DNA of 64,000 nt from Mesorhizobium sp. AR07. Lineage in GTDB: Bacteria; Pseudomonadota; Alphaproteobacteria; Rhizobiales; Rhizobiaceae. The translations under genes and the position numbers were made by a program. The notes under the pieces were generated by a model that was not told where the DNA came from, made no database searches, and saw only the letters and a program-made list of their open reading frames with translations. Of the stretch, positions 9,003 through 17,731 are shown piece by piece (within the stretch, counting starts at the first letter, position 1; the number at the start of each line of letters is the position of its first letter). The stretch lies in NCBI RefSeq assembly GCF_024746815.1, contig NZ_CP080528.1, forward strand, positions 62,001 to 126,000, given 5' to 3'.

Positions 9003-9110
9003 CTGGATCTCCTGTCTGAAGGATGGGTTTGCAACACCCAAATCCTCTCAGACAGGAGGCGTCTCTCAAAGCGGGCACCAATTGCCGCGACTAGCGGCTT
9101 AGTTCAATCC

Positions 9111-9261
9111 GCAAACAGTACTCGATCTGGAGGAGCCAGAGCCCGCTGCTTTGCCCTGCGGGACGAATGCCCATTTTTCTCAGACGCACCATAATCGTTG
9201 CATATATGCACGCTATGAAGGTCAGAATTGGGAACGAAAACAAATCGGGCGAGGCTTGATC
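9111..9261. other. Spacer upstream of the ProQ/FinO gene
   Basis: AT-richer than its surroundings (CATAATCGTTGCATATATGC near 9188), so the promoter of the next gene probably lies here. No exact motif can be assigned. Confidence 0.35.
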
Positions 9262-9741
9262 ATGTCGACCGCTAGCCGAGGGAAATCGCCCGCACAGCTT
9301 TTCCGCCATCTATCGGCAAAGTGGCCTGCGGCGTTCAATCCGAAAGCCCCCAAGCCGCTCAAGATCGGCATCCATCATGACATTCGCGTGCTTGATGGCG
9401 AACTGTCTGATGATGAATTGAGGAGAGCCCTGCGCGCCTATACCAGCATGGCCAAATACTTGGCGAGACTGGATGCCGGCGCCGCGCGGGTCGATCTCGA
9501 TGGCGAGCCGGCCGGCGAGGTATCGGATGCAGACGCGGCGACCGCCAAGGCTTTGCTGTGCGCCCGTAAGGACAAGCAAGAGACCAAGCAAACGCCGGAG
9601 CCAAGGGCAGAGCCTGAAGCGCCACCCAAACCGAAACCGAGGCAAACGGCCGTGTTCAAGGCGAAGAATACGGCCGACAGCCCGACCGGAATAGTCGTTG
9701 AGACGAAGCGTCGCCGGTCTTTCCGAAAGCCGATGGCTTGA
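9262..9741 (+). CDS. ProQ/FinO-domain RNA chaperone
   Basis: A protein of 159 residues from ATG 9262 with GAGG seven bases upstream. The ProQ/FinO fold signature is clear: AFNPKAPKPLKIGIHHDI, then LRRALRAYTSMAKYLARLDAG, a short hairpin with R-V-D-L-D-G, and ADAATAKALL. The C-terminus is a basic, proline-rich tail (PPKPKPRQTAVFKAK). Such proteins bind structured RNA and modulate sRNA-mRNA pairing or plasmid transfer regulation. The gene ends about 20 bases before the ISL3-type transposase frame on the same strand, so it may be a passenger of that element. Confidence 0.85.
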   Translation: MSTASRGKSPAQLFRHLSAKWPAAFNPKAPKPLKIGIHHDIRVLDGELSDDELRRALRAYTSMAKYLARLDAGAARVDLDGEPAGEVSDADAATAKALLCARKDKQETKQTPEPRAEPEAPPKPKPRQTAVFKAKNTADSPTGIVVETKRRRSFRKPMA

Positions 9742-9760
9742 TCGTCGCTGAGCAATCACG

Positions 9761-11188
9761 TTGTTCGAACAGGAAAGCCGCCTAGCTCTGCATTGGCAAG
9801 CGCACTACGGATTGCCGATCGCCGGTCGGCGGGTTTTCCTGCGGGTGACGGTTCGCCGTTTCTGGTGCGACGCCGTTCTTTGCCGCCGCCGCATTTTTGC
9901 CGAGCGGTTTGGCGCCGATATTCTGGCTCCGTTATCGCGAAGGACCGGACGTCTTGAGACGATCGTTCATCACTTGGGGCTCGCGCTTGGTGGCAGGCCG
10001 GCTGCGGCCTTTGCCGATCGCCTCATGATGCCGGTGAGCAATGATACCCTGTTGCGTGTCGTGCGCCGCAGGACTGAACAGCCTCATGATGAGCTCGCCA
10101 TCATCGGCATTGACGACTTTGCATTCCGGCGCGGTCAGCGATACGGGACGATTGTCTGCGATCTCGAACGCCGCAGGCCGGTGACATTGCTGCCTGATCG
10201 CGAGCAGGCGACATCGCAGGCATGGCTCATGGGTCATCCGTCCATCACGACCGTCGCGCGTGACCGAGGTGGTGGATATGGCGAGGCGATCGCCAAGGCG
10301 TTGCCGCATGCCGATCAGGTGGCCGACCGCTGGCACCTGATGGAAAACGCCAGCCGAGCCTTTCTCGACGCGGTTAGCAAATCCATGCGGCAGATCCGAA
10401 AGGCCGTTGGCAGCACCATCATAGATCCGAGGCTTCTTACCTATGCCGAACGACTACAGTATGAGGGATATCAGCGCCGGCAGGAAACCAACGAGGCCAT
10501 TCTGGAATTGTCGAAGCAGGGCATTCCGATCAAGCAGATCGTCAAGCGTACCGGGCATAGCCGCAAGCTCGTCCGTAGCGTCCTGCGCGGCCAGCGCTCC
10601 GATGTGTTCCGCGTCCGACAAAGCTCGCTCGAGGAATGGCTCCCCTGGCTGGACAGCCGTTGGGGGCAAGGCGCGCGAAATGCATCGGCGATCTGGCGCG
10701 AAATGCGCGAGAAGGGCTTCCGCGGCCAGATCGGCGTCGTCTCTGAATGGGCGCGGCGCCGACGGCTGGCCGAAAAGACCGATCAAAGCGCGCTTGCCCG
10801 CACGCCCTCGGCGCGAACCATCGCCAGGCTCATGACGCTAGCACGCGACGACCTGTCCAAATCCGATGCCCTGCTGGTCGCGGCAATCGAGAGCAATGTG
10901 CCTGACGTGACCATCGCGCGAACGTTGATCGACGACTTTCAGACGATGATCCGATCGAAGGCGGGCGCAGAACTGGATGGTTGGCTTAAGGACGCCAAGG
11001 CAAGTCTTGTCGGATCCTTTGCAAACGGGGTCGAAAAGGATATCGACGCGGTCCGCAATGCCATCACATCCCCATGGTCGAACGGCCAGACCGAGGGTCA
11101 GATCACCAAGCTCAAACTCATCAAGCGGCAGATGTACGGCCGCGCCAAGATCGATCTGCTCCAGGCGCGCCTTGTCGGTGCAACTTAG
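9761..11188 (+). pseudogene. ISL3-family transposase lacking its zinc-finger N-terminus
   Basis: DDE transposase frame of 475 residues. The catalytic domain is complete: GIDDFAFRRGQRYG (Asp), ARDRGGGYGEAI (Asp), and SNGQTEGQITKLKLIKRQMY (Glu). A helix-turn-helix-like insertion lies around residues 220-280. Family members begin with about 60 residues holding CxxC zinc fingers; here homology begins only at LPIAGRRVFLRVTVRRFWCD, preceded by unrelated residues from a TTG, so the 5' end seems lost. The 3' end is natural. Its right boundary lies between 11189 and 11236. Confidence 0.75.
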
Positions 11189-11314
11189 GATGAGATCGCA
11201 GCGAGAGTGCGTCAGACCCAAAATTGGACGCCGATCTGGAGTGGGCCCCTCGGGCCGGACAGGATGGTTTTCGCTAATTGACCGGGCAGCCGGGCTTTCA
11301 GAGGATGAAGGCCC

Positions 11315-11665
11315 ATGGCAAAGCACCGAACCCACAGCATCGAGTTCAAAAGGCAGGTTTCGCAGGAGTATTTCGGCGGCGAGACCTTGCATGCCCTCTC
11401 GAAGCGCCACGACATCTCACGCAATTTGATCCGGATATGGGTCGAGAAGTTTCAGGCGGGCGCTCTCGATGAGGATGCCGCAGCGGCCGATCTTCTCCAG
11501 GCTTATGAGGCGCGCATTGCCGCGCTCGAACGGCTAGTCGGCAAGCAGGCTCTGGAACTGGAGTTTCTAAAGGGGGCTCTGCATGCACGACCGCGGCAGA
11601 GAAACGGGCCTACATCCGCGACCACCGGTCCCATGGTCTCTCCGTCGCCCAAGGATGCCGGCTGA
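11315..11665 (+). CDS. IS3-family OrfA
   Basis: OrfA of 116 residues, with a helix-turn-helix (SKRHDISRNLIRIWVEKFQA) and a leucine-zipper-like segment (LLQAYEARIAALERLVGKQALELEFL). It binds the IS ends and fuses with OrfB by frameshifting in active elements. Its stop overlaps the OrfB ATG by one base (TGATG). Intact, but its partner is disrupted. Confidence 0.85.
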   Translation: MAKHRTHSIEFKRQVSQEYFGGETLHALSKRHDISRNLIRIWVEKFQAGALDEDAAAADLLQAYEARIAALERLVGKQALELEFLKGALHARPRQRNGPTSATTGPMVSPSPKDAG

Positions 11666-12171
11666 TGGGTCTCTCGCGCACGACCTTCTATGACCAGCCG
11701 CGCAGCGCGGCAGACGACACCGCGATCGTCGAAGCGATCGCAGCCATCTGCGACGAGTTCGAGCACTATGGCTGGCGTCGTGTCCGTGCCGCTCTTCGGC
11801 ACAAAGGCATGATCGTCAATCACAAGAAGATCCGCCGCCTGATGCGCGAGCATGACCTTCAGCCGAGAATGCGCCGTCGATTCATGGTGACCACGGATAG
11901 CGATCACAACCAGCCGATCTTCCCGAACCTCGCCCGGGACATCATCTCCGATGGACCCGATCAGCTCTGGGTAGCGGACATCACATACGTCACCGTCGTT
12001 GGCGGCTTTGCCTATGTTGCCGTTGTCCTGGATGCCTGGTCGCGGCGGGTTGTCGGATACGCCATCAGCCGCTCGATCGACGCGTCGCTGACGCTGGCGG
12101 CTTTGACCGCCGCAGTCGAAGGACGCAAACCGCCACCCGGCTGCGTGCATCATTCCGATCCCGGATCACAA

Positions 12172-13631
12172 GGCGGATTCAACCGGTCGTCGCAACACCG
12201 GCATCATACTGTCCCACAAGGAGCTGGTCGAGGATTTCGGCAGGTGTTTTCCAGCCGAGCGTTTTGCGCGGTCTTGTGTTGATAGCATGGGCGACTGCGT
12301 CCAGTTCCCGGGCTGTGTGCCGACTGAGATCCGTGGCCCTTGGAAAGTACTGTCTCAGCAAGCCGTTGGTGTTTTCGTTGGAGCCTCGCTGCCACGGGCT
12401 TTGGGGATCGCAGAAGTAAATCTCGAGCCCGGTGTCGATGCGCAGGTCGGCGTGCTGCGCCATTTCCGCTCCCTGGTCCCAAGTCAGCGACTGACGCAGT
12501 TGCTCGGGAAGTTTGCCGATGGATCGGGCTATGGCTCTGCGGACTGCTTCAGCGCCGTGGCCGGCAAGTGGTGGACCGTTCTTGATGCGCAGGCTCTGCT
12601 GATAGCCATCCATGCGCGGCAGGTGAAGCAGCATTGTGAAGCGTGAACTTCGTTCCACGAGCGTGCCGATCGCCGAGCTTCCGAGGCCAAGGATGAGGTC
12701 GCCTTCCCAATGTCCGGGGACAGCCCGATCGGCAATTTCGGCCGGACGGTCGCTTATCATAATGGCGTCTCCAATGAAGGACTTGTTGCGCACTCGGGAC
12801 CGTTCGCGCGGTACGCGCAGCGCTCTGCCTGAACGCAGACATGCGGTCAGTTCTCGGCGCAATGCTCCGCGTCCTTGAATGTACAAGGACTGATAGATCG
12901 CCTCGTGACTGATCCGCATGGTTTGATCCTCTGGGTAATCGATCTGAAGCCGATGAGCGATCTGCTCGGGGCTCCAGGCTATCGACCACCGCCGGCTCTG
13001 CCGGTGAACAGCCCTTCGCTTTTTCCATACCACCTTGGGGCCCTCGAATGGGGCGCCATGCGTGTTGGTGACTTTGCCGGCCAAGCGCTCCTCCACATAT
13101 TCACGCAGAGCCGGATTGACCGCCAGCTTGCCAGGCCGAGGCCGCCGGGACGCACGATCGGCATGCCATTGGGCGGCACTGGCCCGGTAATCCAGATTGC
13201 CGCTGCGCGTCGCGGCATTGCGCCTGACCTCCCGCGAGATTGTGCTCGGCGGCCGACCTAGCTTACGCGCAATGGCCCGGATGCCGATTCCCTTGGCGAG
13301 CTCAAGCGCAATATCCTCGCGCTCCCGAAAGGAAAGATATCGCCCCGAAGGCGGCTTCGCCCACGGCGCCAAATGCGTTGGCGGCATCCCTCCTGCACTC
13401 CGAAACCAGCGCGGACCAAGAGGCGTTGATATACCGGCATCCAGTGCGGCCTCCTCGCTCGAACGTCCCAAGGCAATAGCTTGCCAGAACCGGAAGCGAT
13501 TCTCACGCTGCCAGGCAGGCGGACGTCCGGGCGAATCTAGCTTCTTTCGAGTGCACCGATCTGAAGCGCGTTGGTGAACCGTCATTGCAACCTCCAATAT
13601 CTTGGTGTTGCGACGACCGGTTGAATCCGCC
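12172..13631 (-). mobile_element. IS30-family element, complete
   Basis: The element has inverted ends of about 28 bases (outermost GGCGGATTCAACCGGTCGTC) flanked by a 3-bp target duplication CAA (12169-12171, 13632-13634), and is 1460 bp long. It is the youngest layer of the local nest. Confidence 0.92.
12179..13585 (-). CDS. IS30-family transposase
   Basis: Full-length transposase of 468 residues; ATG 13585 is preceded by TTGGAGG. An N-terminal helix-turn-helix region (LAKGIGIRAIARKLGRPPST) is followed by the DDE core: GHWEGDLILG (Asp), LTWDQGAEMAQH (Asp) and SPWQRGSNENTNGLLRQY (Glu). The stop codon lies inside the left terminal repeat. No lesions are visible, so it is likely active. Confidence 0.92.
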   Translation of the reverse strand: MTVHQRASDRCTRKKLDSPGRPPAWQRENRFRFWQAIALGRSSEEAALDAGISTPLGPRWFRSAGGMPPTHLAPWAKPPSGRYLSFREREDIALELAKGIGIRAIARKLGRPPSTISREVRRNAATRSGNLDYRASAAQWHADRASRRPRPGKLAVNPALREYVEERLAGKVTNTHGAPFEGPKVVWKKRRAVHRQSRRWSIAWSPEQIAHRLQIDYPEDQTMRISHEAIYQSLYIQGRGALRRELTACLRSGRALRVPRERSRVRNKSFIGDAIMISDRPAEIADRAVPGHWEGDLILGLGSSAIGTLVERSSRFTMLLHLPRMDGYQQSLRIKNGPPLAGHGAEAVRRAIARSIGKLPEQLRQSLTWDQGAEMAQHADLRIDTGLEIYFCDPQSPWQRGSNENTNGLLRQYFPRATDLSRHTARELDAVAHAINTRPRKTLGWKTPAEILDQLLVGQYDAGVATTG

Positions 13632-13977
13632 CAATATGCCGCGACAGCCTATCGCGATCACCTTGCCGCCCACGGCCTAGTCGGTTCCATGGGCCGGCGC
13701 GGCAATCCCTACGACAACGCAAAGGCGGAAAGCTTCATGAAGACGCTCAAAGTCGAGGCCGTCTATCCGATGGCCTTCGAGACGTTCGCCGATGTCATCG
13801 AACACCTTCCGCATTTCCTTGAGGAGGTCTACAACCGCCGACGGCTTCACTCAGCACTCGGCTATCTCAGTCCAATGCAATTCGAGGATCAACACACCCG
13901 GCAAACGGTCAAATCAGCGGCCTGACTCTGTCCGGCCCGAGGGGCCCACTCCAATCCGGGGTCAGTTTTGGAAGCAG

Positions 13978-14414
13978 TTTGACAAGCACCGCTATTCTGA
14001 TCTGGCGATCGAGACCACCTTGACGCTGGGCCTTGTGTTTGGCCTGCGGCGGCGCCAGGCAGAAGGCTTGCTGGAATCGGTGCTGCAACTGATGGGGCTG
14101 GCGCTCGCTGTCCCCGATCATACCACCCTGAGCCGTCGGGCGCGGACATGGCAATCGCCCAACAAACGGCATGATCGCCAGGTTCCGCCGAGGGACCAGT
14201 GCATGTTCTTGTCGACAGCACCGGCCTCAGGTCTACGGCGCGGGTCAGTGGCTGGAGGAGAAGCACGGCGCCAGATCCCGTCGCAGTTGGCGCAAGCTGC
14301 ATCTGGCACTGGATGCCGACAGCGGCGAGATCATTGCCCATACCCTGACTGATCAGGACACTGGCGATGTCTCTCAAGTTGAGCCACACCAATAAAAGAT
14401 CCGTGTACCAACGC
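13978..14414 (+). pseudogene. IS5 fragment, frameshifted and joined to an inverted IS5 tip
   Basis: Nearly identical to 1688-2088 of the IS5 transposase gene, with single-base deletions at CCGCCGAGGG and GGCCTCAGG that break the frame. At GAGCCAC the homology stops and the sequence switches to the reverse complement of the IS5 left end (ACCAATAAAAGATCCGTG). The join is at a shared CCAC. Confidence 0.88.
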
Positions 14415-14419
14415 CGTGT

Positions 14420-15364
14420 TCAGGCAGAAATTCCACTTATAACCCCTGTCCAAATTTCCCGATCCAGCTCTGCCTCCTGCATCATTATCTCTCGCAACCA
14501 GATGCTTGCCGGATCGCTATTGTGGAGAGCCGGCCACTGGGCGGCTTCGGTGAAACCGGGAAGCGGCAGCGGAAGTTCGACAACCTGAAGGGGAAACGTG
14601 TTTTCGAAATGCCTGACCAGCCGGAGGGGCACGGTCGCTATACGAGCTGTGCCGGACACCATGGGCGGGATCATGCTGAAGCCCTGCACGACGACTTCGA
14701 CACGTCTTTTAAGACCATGCTCAAGCAAGAACCCTTCCTCGATGGAGGGCTTCAGCAAACGTCCGAACCTGACGCAGACGTGCCTCATCGACATGTATCT
14801 CTCGAATGTAAGGTGCCGTGGCAACTGCTTGTTCGTGGGACAGCCTACGCATACGAGCCTCTCGTGGAAAAGCGCCACTCTTGGATGCGCGTTCGACATG
14901 AACACATCCGGAGTGATCAAAAAATCGACCTCACCACGCCGGAGGACCTCATCGGGGCTGCCGTCGAGAGGCATCAATTCGAATGTGACGGCGGGGGCTT
15001 CCCGGGCAACACGCTCCACGACCTTTTCAAAAAACACGAGCGTGACGAAATCGGAAATAATGATCCTGAAGCGGCGATCGGATCGAGCAGGGTCAAACGG
15101 ATCCGACGAAATAAACGAGAACTGGATGTTTTGGAGAGTCTCGCGGACTGCGGGGCCAAGTGCTGCCGCACGTGGTGTCAGAATACGTTCTCGGCCGCTC
15201 ATGCTGAACAGTTCATCGCCGAAAAAATCGCGCAGCCGGGCGACGGCCGCACTCATGGCCGGCTGACTGAGGTTGATGCGGCGTGCCGCCGCCGAGAGAT
15301 TGCGCTCGGCCAGCAGGGCGTCGAGCACGACGAGAAGGTTCAGATCAAGCCCTTTGAAACGCAT
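14420..15364 (-). CDS. nodD: NodD, LysR-type activator of nodulation genes
   Basis: LysR-family regulator of 314 residues starting MRFKGLDLNLLVVLDALLAE, the characteristic NodD N-terminus; ATG 15364 is chosen over an upstream start because all known NodD proteins begin here. The winged helix-turn-helix is NLSAAARRINLSQPAMSAAV. The effector domain shows NodD-typical strings such as FDPARSDRRFRIIISDF, LICVGC-like LVCVGCPTNKQL and ASIWLREIMMQEA. In rhizobia NodD binds nod boxes and activates lipochitooligosaccharide genes when flavonoids are present. Here it stands alone: nodABC and a nod box are not seen, and both flanks are IS5 ends, so its native promoter may be altered. Confidence 0.93.
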   Translation of the reverse strand: MRFKGLDLNLLVVLDALLAERNLSAAARRINLSQPAMSAAVARLRDFFGDELFSMSGRERILTPRAAALGPAVRETLQNIQFSFISSDPFDPARSDRRFRIIISDFVTLVFFEKVVERVAREAPAVTFELMPLDGSPDEVLRRGEVDFLITPDVFMSNAHPRVALFHERLVCVGCPTNKQLPRHLTFERYMSMRHVCVRFGRLLKPSIEEGFLLEHGLKRRVEVVVQGFSMIPPMVSGTARIATVPLRLVRHFENTFPLQVVELPLPLPGFTEAAQWPALHNSDPASIWLREIMMQEAELDREIWTGVISGISA

Positions 15365-15436
15365 GCCTGCGGCTATCCATAGAGGGTCGGCATTCCTGGC
15401 GTGCCTCAAGCTACCGGTCATCGACCGCGTGGCCGA

Positions 15437-15461
15437 CCATTAGTTTAGCACTTTCTAATGG
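15437..15461. promoter_or_regulatory. Inverted repeat upstream of nodD
   Basis: CCATTAG and CTAATGG form 7-base arms with an 11-base spacer, 73 bases upstream of the nodD start. It might be an operator. It lacks nod-box features, and its right arm runs into the IS5 tip. Confidence 0.3.
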
Positions 15462-15491
15462 CGATGGTGCACGGATCTTTTATTGGTGTGG
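15460..15491 (+). repeat. IS5 left-end remnant
   Basis: This matches the left tip of the IS5 element at 1437 (GTGCACGGATCTTTTATTGG) and is the inverted counterpart of the tip at 14384-14414 on the other side of nodD. The IS body expected to its right is replaced by an IS6 element. Confidence 0.85.
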
Positions 15492-15493
15492 GT

Positions 15494-16305
15494 GGCATCG
15501 TAAACTTAACTGGTTTTCCAGAAAGATGTGGGATTTAGCGGCATGACCAAACCTGCCCGTGATCCTCTCTATCGTCGCCATCGATTTCCTGCAGAAGTGA
15601 TTGCCCGTGCGGTGTGGCTCTATTTCCGTTTTCCGCTCAGTCTGCGCATGGTCGAGGATATGCTGGCAGCGCGTGGCATCATCGTCTCTCACCAGACCGT
15701 GAGGCTCTGGGCGGAGAAGTTTGGCAGACACTTTGCCAATGATATCCGGAGGCGAACGGCCGGCAAGCTCGGTGACAAATGGCACTTCGATGAGGTTGTG
15801 ATCACGATCGCCGGCAGAAACACTGGCTATGGCGTGCCGTCGATCAGGATGGTTTCGTCCTTGACGTCCTGGTCCAGAACCGCCGGAGTGCCAGGGCTGC
15901 AAAGCGGTTGATGAGAAAACTCCTGAGAGGACAAGGCCGTTCGCCCCGTGTGATGATCACCGACAAGCTCCGGTCCTATGGCGCCGCAAAACGCGACATC
16001 ATGCCCAGCGTCGAACATCGCTCGCACAAAGGCCTGAACAATCGGGCGGAAAACCCCATCAGCCGATCCGAAGGCGTGAGAGGATAAGCGCTTCAAGTCA
16101 GCCAGGCAGCTTCAACGCTTTGTTTCCATCCACGACCCGATCGCCAACCTCTTTCACATTCCCCGCCACGACATCTCATCCACCCATCATCGCGAGCTGC
16201 GAGCAATAGCCATGGAAACATGGCGCCAGATCGCACGCCTTCATGCCGCCTGAACCAAAGGCAGAACTCCAAATCGTGCCTTCGCAGCGTTAAGTTTACG
16301 ATGCC
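15494..16305 (+). mobile_element. IS6-family element, inactive
   Basis: The 17-base perfect terminal repeats GGCATCGTAAACTTAAC bound an 812-bp element. The 8-bp flanks do not match, so the insertion site has been rearranged by deletion or recombination. Confidence 0.85.
15543..16254 (+). pseudogene. IS6-family transposase with frameshifts
   Basis: The start MTKPARDPLYRRHRFPAEVI and KWHFDEVVITI (first catalytic Asp) are in frame. A one-base shift near 15825 then moves WLWRAVDQDGFVLDVLV into another frame. Further lesions follow around HRSHKGLNNRAEN, where the conserved S-H residues and the next segment are scrambled. It is inactive. Confidence 0.88.
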
Positions 16306-16365
16306 GGAGCCGGTGCTTTCGGCAAAAGGTGTCGCTGAGTTGGATAGGCAAAGGCACTGACAGTG

Positions 16366-17319
16366 TTACTTTGATTGAACCAGCTGCTCGCGCAGTACGA
16401 ATGCGATGGTGTCGAGAGCGAGGTGGGTGGCCGTCAGCACGCCTGCCATTTCGATGAAGCCGTGGACCATGCCGGGGAAATTCCGGCGTATGACCGCCAC
16501 GCCGGCTTTTTCTAATCGATCTGCGTAAAGCACTCCCTCGTCGTGCAGTACGTCACAGCTCCCCGTTATAACCAGAGCTGTCGCCACATTTTCTACAGAC
16601 TCGACCACCAGCGGCGACACTCGCCAATCCTGCGCAGCCGTCTTGTCGGGTAAGAAACTTTCCCGGAAATATTCCATTATGGGACGTGTCAGAGGCGGAA
16701 CTTCAGCATAGGCGATCCGCGATGGATACGACCATGCGCTGTCTCTGTTGTCGGTGGCCGGATAAATCAAAATCTGGCAGCGTAGAGGGATACCGGCATC
16801 TCTTGCCGCGAGGGCCGCGACTGCCGTCAGGCTACCGCCTGCGCTGTCACCGCCCACAGCCAGACGACCGGCATCGACGCCGATCTCCGTGGCATGATCG
16901 ACAATCCAGATCAAGGCCGAGATAACGTCTTCCGCAGCGGCGGGAGCTGGATGCTCGGGAGCCAAGCGATACTCGACTGATATCACCGCGCAGCTGGCAC
17001 GATGCGCAATCTGACGGCATACGCGGTCATGCGACTCGATGCTGCCTATAACCCATCCACCGCCGTGGATGTAGATCAATGCCGGTGCGGCATCCTCGGG
17101 TACACCATCAGGACGGTATAGACGAAGCGGAATTGCTCCCGCAGGTCCTTCCGCGGCGAAGTTCGCGACCTGGTTTATCGCGACCACCGGTCCGCCCAAT
17201 ACTGCGCTCTGATCGCAATATCGCTGCCGCGCGTCAGCCACGCTAAGCTGATCCATCGACGGGGCGGGTTGTTCGTTTATTTTCGCGAAGAGATTTTTCA
17301 CTTCAGGATCGATATGCAT
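16366..17319 (-). CDS. Alpha/beta-hydrolase, hormone-sensitive-lipase family esterase
   Basis: An enzyme of 317 residues, ATG 17319. The HSL oxyanion-hole motif HGGGW (in IYIHGGGWVIG), the nucleophile elbow GDSAGG, the catalytic Asp in CDVLHDEG and the His in MVHGFIEM are all present with normal spacing. It should hydrolyse short-chain carboxylic esters in the cytoplasm; there is no signal peptide and no lid insertion. It lies alone between two IS6 elements that could mobilise it, although their orientations and missing target repeats give no proof of a composite transposon. Confidence 0.88.
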   Translation of the reverse strand: MHIDPEVKNLFAKINEQPAPSMDQLSVADARQRYCDQSAVLGGPVVAINQVANFAAEGPAGAIPLRLYRPDGVPEDAAPALIYIHGGGWVIGSIESHDRVCRQIAHRASCAVISVEYRLAPEHPAPAAAEDVISALIWIVDHATEIGVDAGRLAVGGDSAGGSLTAVAALAARDAGIPLRCQILIYPATDNRDSAWSYPSRIAYAEVPPLTRPIMEYFRESFLPDKTAAQDWRVSPLVVESVENVATALVITGSCDVLHDEGVLYADRLEKAGVAVIRRNFPGMVHGFIEMAGVLTATHLALDTIAFVLREQLVQSK

Positions 17320-17731
17320 CGAAAATAGACCTCGTCTGTTTCTCGCCCATTTCTTGAGCAGTGGTATGATTACAGGCTTTAAGCATTGCAACGGCGACAT
17401 TGTTGATGCGGTCGTCCGTGGCCATGAAATATGACTGCACGTGGGCGAGATCGAACCTGGCGCATGCGGAAGCAGCGACAGTCTCGTGATCGGCAGGGTG
17501 CGAAGTCGCCAGATCAGCCGCAGCGCGCAGCATAGCCGTCGGGAAGATCCGCCGGCGCGCAGTCGATTACGGTCTCGTCGCGCTCGCCCCGATCCTCGAT
17601 GAATGTAACAGGAGCAAACTCGTCGATCACAAGCTTGGGATAGTGGGGCCCGGTATCTCGATAGGTTAGCATGGCGTCCAAGTGATCATTCTGGAAACAA
17701 ATGGTTTTTTCCGGGGCTTGAGCTACCCATC
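17320..17731 (-). pseudogene. Unrecognised coding remnant
   Basis: The reverse strand holds two overlapping pieces in different frames: one reading MLTYRDTGPHYPKLVIDEFAP and IEDRGERDETVIDCAPADLP, the other LATSHPADHETVAASACARF to QTRSIFDAYRS. The codon character looks genuine, but I cannot name the family. The left IS6 tip cuts its upstream end. Confidence 0.35.

Larger units (their letters stand above)
6260..9110 (-). mobile_element. IS91-like element with integrase, degenerate
   Basis: A two-gene element on the reverse strand: a tyrosine recombinase followed after four bases by an IS91-type (HUH, rolling-circle) transposase. This gene pair is common in proteobacterial IS91 relatives. A perfect 14-base palindrome at 6267-6317 sits beyond the transposase 3' end, where oriIS is expected. 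The outer borders are approximate. The transposase has a nonsense codon and an internal duplication, so this copy is probably inactive. Confidence 0.7.
11665..13925 (+). pseudogene. IS3-family OrfB split by IS30
   Basis: Integrase-like DDE protein in two pieces. The first (11665-12171) carries WVADITYVTVV (first Asp) and HHSDPGSQ (second Asp). The second (13635-13925) resumes with YAATAYRDHLAAHG, NPYDNAKAESFMKTLK (catalytic Glu) and RRRLHSALGYLSPMQFE. Removing IS30 and one CAA restores a single open frame of normal length, so the element was intact before the insertion. Confidence 0.9.
11237..13953 (+). mobile_element. IS3-family element, interrupted by IS30
   Basis: Perfect 26-base terminal inverted repeats (left end TGGAGTGGGCCCCTCGGG) bound the element, flanked by a 3-bp direct repeat ATC (11234-11236 and 13954-13956). 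Without the IS30 insertion and its target duplication it is 1254 bp, normal for the family. It has inserted at the right side of the ISL3 element. Confidence 0.88.

Noticed and set aside
15365..15460. A nod box upstream of nodD
   Set aside because: I looked for the ATC-N9-GAT pattern of nod boxes and saw no convincing match.
16306..17731. A composite IS6 transposon carrying the esterase gene
   Set aside because: The two flanking IS6 elements have different terminal repeats and no shared target duplication, so joint mobility is not supported.
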